A stretch of 16,482 nucleotides of DNA from Massilia sp. UBA2709. GTDB taxonomy: Bacteria > Pseudomonadota > Gammaproteobacteria > Burkholderiales > Burkholderiaceae_D. Below are positions 13,743 through 16,482 of the stretch, one piece after another. Positions within the stretch are counted from its first letter, which is position 1, and every line of letters begins with the position of its first letter. The stretch spans positions 1-16,482 of the forward strand of contig DEKZ01000392.1 in NCBI GenBank assembly GCA_002354135.1, read 5' to 3'. The notes under the pieces are model-generated. The model saw nothing but the letters and a program-made list of their open reading frames with translations. It was not told the DNA's origin and ran no database searches. A program made the position numbers and the translations under genes.

Positions 13743-14627
13743 ATGCAAGCCACTACCGCCCTGGCCAGCTCCACCGGCTCGCCCGACACGGGACGCTACG
13801 TCAACATCGCGGCCTACAAATTCATCACTTTCGATAACACCGAAGAGATGCGTCCGCAGTTCCAGGCCCTGTGCCAGGAGCTCAACCTGAAGGGCACGAT
13901 CCTGTTGACGCTGGAAGGCATCAACATGTTCCTGTCCGGCCTGCCCGCCGACATCGAGCAGTACCTGACCTGGCTGCGGGCGGACGCGCGCTTCGCCGAC
14001 ATCGAAGTCAAGTACAGCTACTCGAACGAGCAGTCGCACAAGCGCATGCTGGTGAAGATCAAAAAAGAGATCATCACCATGCGCATGCCGCTGATCAAGC
14101 CTGAGCTCGGCCGCGCGCCTTCGGTCGACGCGGCCACGCTCAAGCGCTGGCTCGACCAGGGCGTTGATGACAACGGCAAGCCGGTCGTGATGGTCGACAC
14201 ACGCAACGACTTCGAAGTCGACGTCGGCACCTTCGACAACACGGTCGACTACCGCATCGCCAAGTTCACCGAGTTCCCGGAAGTGATCGCGGCGCACAAG
14301 GACGACTTCGCGGGCAAGACGGTGGTCACCTTCTGCACCGGCGGCATCCGCTGCGAAAAGGCGGCGATCCACATGCAGAACATCGGCTACGACAACGTCT
14401 ATCAGTTAGAGGGCGGCATCCTGAAGTACTTCGAGGAAGTCGGCGGCGCCCACTACACCGGCGACTGCTTCGTGTTCGACTACCGTACCGCGCTCAACCC
14501 GAAGCTGGAGCCGACCGAGACCGTGCAGTGCTTTGCCTGCCGCGCCGTGGTCACCCCGCGCCAGCAGTTGTCGCCGGACTATGTGTATGGGGTGTCCTGC
14601 CCGCATTGCGCCGGCAAGGCGGCATAA
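13743..14627 (+). CDS. trhO: tRNA uridine(34) hydroxylase TrhO, rhodanese-domain protein (294 aa)
   Basis: The N-terminal part (18-115) has the YVNIAAYKFITFDN opening and LKGTILLTLEGINMFLSG (49-66) of the TrhO/YceA family. A rhodanese domain follows (about 125-235) with VMVDTRNDFEVDVGTF (149-164) and the active loop FCTGGIRCEKA (197-207), where Cys198 is the catalytic cysteine and Cys204 a conserved second one. The C-terminus has paired cysteines CFAC (263-266) and CPHC (286-289), probably metal-binding. TrhO uses oxygen to hydroxylate U34 of certain tRNAs, giving 5-hydroxyuridine, the first step toward cmo5U/mo5U. It is cytoplasmic. The ATG at 13743 is chosen because the family opening begins near residue 18; the frame opening at 13659 would overlap the upstream gene and its promoter. 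No clear ribosome site is seen. It stands between two glycosyltransferase units with which it shares no obvious role. Confidence 0.93.
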   Translation: MQATTALASSTGSPDTGRYVNIAAYKFITFDNTEEMRPQFQALCQELNLKGTILLTLEGINMFLSGLPADIEQYLTWLRADARFADIEVKYSYSNEQSHKRMLVKIKKEIITMRMPLIKPELGRAPSVDAATLKRWLDQGVDDNGKPVVMVDTRNDFEVDVGTFDNTVDYRIAKFTEFPEVIAAHKDDFAGKTVVTFCTGGIRCEKAAIHMQNIGYDNVYQLEGGILKYFEEVGGAHYTGDCFVFDYRTALNPKLEPTETVQCFACRAVVTPRQQLSPDYVYGVSCPHCAGKAA

Positions 14628-14654
14628 GCGGGCTTCACGCGCGGTAGGTCTTCC

Positions 14655-14676
14655 GGCCGCTTTTCCGGGGGCGGCC
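14655..14676. other. Short GC hairpin downstream of trhO
   Basis: GGCCGC (14655-14660) and GCGGCC (14671-14676) pair around a 10-base loop, 27 bases after the trhO stop. A C-run rather than a T-run follows, so it is at best a weak or Rho-assisted 3' end signal. Confidence 0.3.
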
Positions 14677-14688
14677 CTGCCCCCCCAC

Positions 14689-14694
14689 TATAAT
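14689..14694 (+). promoter_or_regulatory. Perfect TATAAT directly before the 123-aa gene, placed for a leaderless mRNA
   Basis: TATAAT is followed by CACGAC and then ATG at 14701, so the predicted transcription start falls on or next to the start codon. There is no Shine-Dalgarno sequence between them. No good -35 lies at 16-18 bases. Confidence 0.45.
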
Positions 14695-14700
14695 CACGAC

Positions 14701-15072
14701 ATGCTCCGACCGGCCCAGCGTCCACACCTGACTTCCCATTCCGCCATTCCCGAGGCCGGCACCGCGCCGCCTGCACCTACGCCGGGACTGCGCAGAGCGC
14801 TGGTGCGTCGCCTGATCAGCCTGGTCCTGTCACGTCCGGCCCTGAGGCGGCTAGCCCTGCGCGTAGCCCTGCATTTCCCCGCCCTGCTGCTTCACTTCAA
14901 GTCCCAAATCAAGGACGTCATGATAACGGCCGACCCGGCCGTGGCGGAGCCCGCCGCCCCTCCACCTTCGGCCGCCGTGTCCATGCTGGGCCCGCGCTTC
15001 GACACGATGATCCTTGACGAAATGCGGCGCCTCGACGCCGCCGCAGGCAAGGAAAGCGGCGGATGCGGCTGA
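14701..15072 (+). CDS. Small basic amphipathic protein preceding a second multi-module glycosyltransferase (123 aa)
   Basis: After a Pro/Ala-rich start (1-28), residues 29-72 form a strongly basic amphipathic region, with RRALVRRLISLVLSRPALRR (31-50) then LALRVALHFPALLLHFK (51-67). A Pro/Ala linker (73-98) and a final helix DTMILDEMRRLDAA (101-114) follow. It overlaps the following glycosyltransferase by 10 bases, so translation is probably coupled. The pattern of basic helix, aromatic-Pro, linker and an L-L/I-L-D helix parallels the 111-aa protein at 10921-11256. The Pro-to-LD distance is 45 residues here and 48 there. From memory, the RP-LR-LA-R-hFPAL pattern resembles C-terminal tails of methyltransferases in polysaccharide clusters, related in idea to the membrane-targeting tail of WbdD. 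No enzyme motif is seen. An alternative start is not obvious; the ATG directly follows TATAAT. Confidence 0.7.
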   Translation: MLRPAQRPHLTSHSAIPEAGTAPPAPTPGLRRALVRRLISLVLSRPALRRLALRVALHFPALLLHFKSQIKDVMITADPAVAEPAAPPPSAAVSMLGPRFDTMILDEMRRLDAAAGKESGGCG

Positions 15073-16482
15073 TCTTCGACCTGTTCCCGTCGCAAACCAG
15101 CTCACGTTTCCGCGGCATTGGCCGCTATACGCTGTCGCTGGCGAAAGCGATGGCAGCGCAAGCCGGTACGCACGAGATGCGCGTGCTCGCCAATGGCCTG
15201 TATCCCGATTCGGCGGCCCAGTTCCGCAACGACTTCGCCGGCCTGGTCGCGCCCGGTGCATATGCCGCGTATACGCATCCGCCGATGGACCCGCGCTACA
15301 GCGGCGACCTGCAGCGTGAGAAGATCGCCTCGGCAGTAATCCACACAGGCTACCAGGCGATCGGTGCCGACGCGATCCTGTGCGCCAGCCCCTTCGAAGG
15401 GTGGGGCGAGCGCGGCCTGGTGCCGCAGGCCAATGACGGGCTCCCGGGCGGCATGAAAGTGGCGGTGCTGTACGACTTCATCCCCTGGTTGTTCCCTAAG
15501 CAGCACCTGGACCCGATGCCAGACTACAAGCAATGGTATGCGCGCCGCCTGGCCTCGCTGGCGCAATACGACCTGCTGCTCGCCATTTCGGAGGCAACGC
15601 GCAACGACGCCATTCGCCTGCTGGGTCTGCCCCCGGAGCGCGTGGTGAACATCTCGGGCGCGGCCGATGCAATGTTCCGCAAGCTGCCGCCGCAGGCGCT
15701 GGCTGCGACCGACTTGCGTAGCCTCGGCATCGAGCGGCCGTTCGTCCTGTATACGGGCAACAGCGACTACCGGAAGAACCTGACTGGCATGCTCGAGGCA
15801 TTCGCACGCCTGCCGCGCGAGGTGCGCGACGCGCACCAACTGGTCGTCAACCAGGTGGGCAATGTCGAGCTCTTCATGATGCAGGTGGCGGCTGCCGGAC
15901 TGCGCAGCGACCATGTGGTGGTGACCGGCCGCATCACCGACGACGAGCTGCTGGCCTTGTACAACCAGTGCGCAGTATTCGTGTTTCCTTCGTTATACGA
16001 AGGCTTCGGCCTGCCGGTGCTCGAAGCGATGGGCTGCGGCGCCGCCGTAATTGCCGGCAACAACTCCTCGATCCCTGAAGTGGCCGGCCGTTCCGACATG
16101 CTGTTCGACGCCTCCTCGCCGGCAGCGATTTCGACCAGCCTGCTGCGCGCCCTTACCGACGATGCCTGGCGCGCCGAGCTGTGCGCCTGGGGCGTGGCAC
16201 GTGCCGCCCAGTTCAGCTGGGACAGGACTGCCCAGGCCGCCTGGGAAGCCATCGAGACGGAATGGCATCGGCGCCGGGCTGCCGCACTGGCGCTCCCGGC
16301 GCCGAGCGGGACGCCGCGCCTGCGCGTCGCCGCGCTGGCGGCCCTGGCTCCCGGCGTGACTCGCGAGCGCGCGCTGGCATGGATGACAGCCCTGGCCGCA
16401 CATGCCGATATCGAGATAGTCGACGACCGTGCCGGGGAAGAACCCCTGTCGCGCCATTCGCTGTCCCGGCACTGGAGCCGCA
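15063..16482 (+). CDS. GT4-family glycosyltransferase, multi-module (partial, runs off right edge; 473 codons visible)
   Basis: The frame is open from the ATG at 15063 to the window end. It begins MRLIFDLFPSQTSSRFRGIG, the N-terminal acceptor half of a GT-B enzyme with the RGIGRYT glycine motif (17-23). SPFEGWGERG (109-118) and VAVLYDFIPWLF (133-144) follow. The donor half has VLYTGNSDYRKN (228-239), VVVTGRITDDELLALY (285-300) and EX7E in LYEGFGLPVLE (Glu313/Glu321). This first module ends near 402. Residues 417-455 (TPRLRVAALAALAP...ADIEIVDD) look like the start of a second GT-B module, again without the usual glycine motif, and continue beyond the window. The family resembles WbdA-like multidomain polysaccharide synthases that use GDP- or other nucleotide sugars; the donor here is unknown. 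Start: it overlaps the 123-aa gene by 10 bases and matches the family N-terminus exactly. It should act at the cytoplasmic face of the inner membrane. Confidence 0.88.
   Translation, partial: MRLIFDLFPSQTSSRFRGIGRYTLSLAKAMAAQAGTHEMRVLANGLYPDSAAQFRNDFAGLVAPGAYAAYTHPPMDPRYSGDLQREKIASAVIHTGYQAIGADAILCASPFEGWGERGLVPQANDGLPGGMKVAVLYDFIPWLFPKQHLDPMPDYKQWYARRLASLAQYDLLLAISEATRNDAIRLLGLPPERVVNISGAADAMFRKLPPQALAATDLRSLGIERPFVLYTGNSDYRKNLTGMLEAFARLPREVRDAHQLVVNQVGNVELFMMQVAAAGLRSDHVVVTGRITDDELLALYNQCAVFVFPSLYEGFGLPVLEAMGCGAAVIAGNNSSIPEVAGRSDMLFDASSPAAISTSLLRALTDDAWRAELCAWGVARAAQFSWDRTAQAAWEAIETEWHRRRAAALALPAPSGTPRLRVAALAALAPGVTRERALAWMTALAAHADIEIVDDRAGEEPLSRHSLSRHWSR

Overview
The window is GC-rich bacterial chromosome with tightly packed genes on both strands. 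Gene content (a DnaE1-type replicative polymerase, an MsbA/WaaL pair, GT25 and GT4 glycosyltransferases, TrhO) and the protein style suggest a Gram-negative betaproteobacterium. My best guess is Burkholderiales, Oxalobacteraceae (Massilia-like). That placement comes from recalled family resemblance, not from a search.

Layout. (1) 1-476, minus strand: the N-terminal end of a gene that runs off the left edge (probably an NAD(P)H-dependent oxidoreductase/formate-dehydrogenase-type subunit E) and a 78-residue conserved-looking hypothetical protein. (2) 723-3873, plus strand: a two-domain fusion of a GH1-type glycosidase with an RmlD-type sugar-nucleotide reductase. A terminator hairpin follows, then a GT25 (LPS) glycosyltransferase. 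(3) 3874-4075: an inverted pair of REP-like repeats and a strong bidirectional terminator between convergent genes. (4) 4076-10801, minus strand: dnaE, then an O-antigen ligase-type gene (waaL-like) overlapping msbA. (5) 10802-16482, plus strand: two similar units, each a small basic amphipathic protein followed directly by a multi-module GT-B (GT4) glycosyltransferase. The tRNA-modification gene trhO lies between them. The last glycosyltransferase runs off the right edge.

How the genes may work together. Most non-housekeeping genes point to the cell surface. The GT4 and GT25 enzymes and the GH1-RmlD fusion could build or trim LPS core/O-antigen or another polysaccharide. The WaaL-like protein would ligate polymer to lipid A-core in the periplasm, and MsbA flips lipid A-core across the inner membrane. 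dnaE and trhO are housekeeping genes embedded among them.

The least explained parts are three. First, the 814-residue glycosyltransferase appears to carry three GT-B modules, of which the first two have lost their donor-binding halves. Second, each multi-module glycosyltransferase is preceded by a small basic protein that aligns with the other around an aromatic-Pro motif. Third, the GH1-RmlD fusion joins a hydrolase-type fold to a nucleotide-sugar reductase fold. I saw no tRNA, rRNA, CRISPR array, insertion sequence or phage gene.
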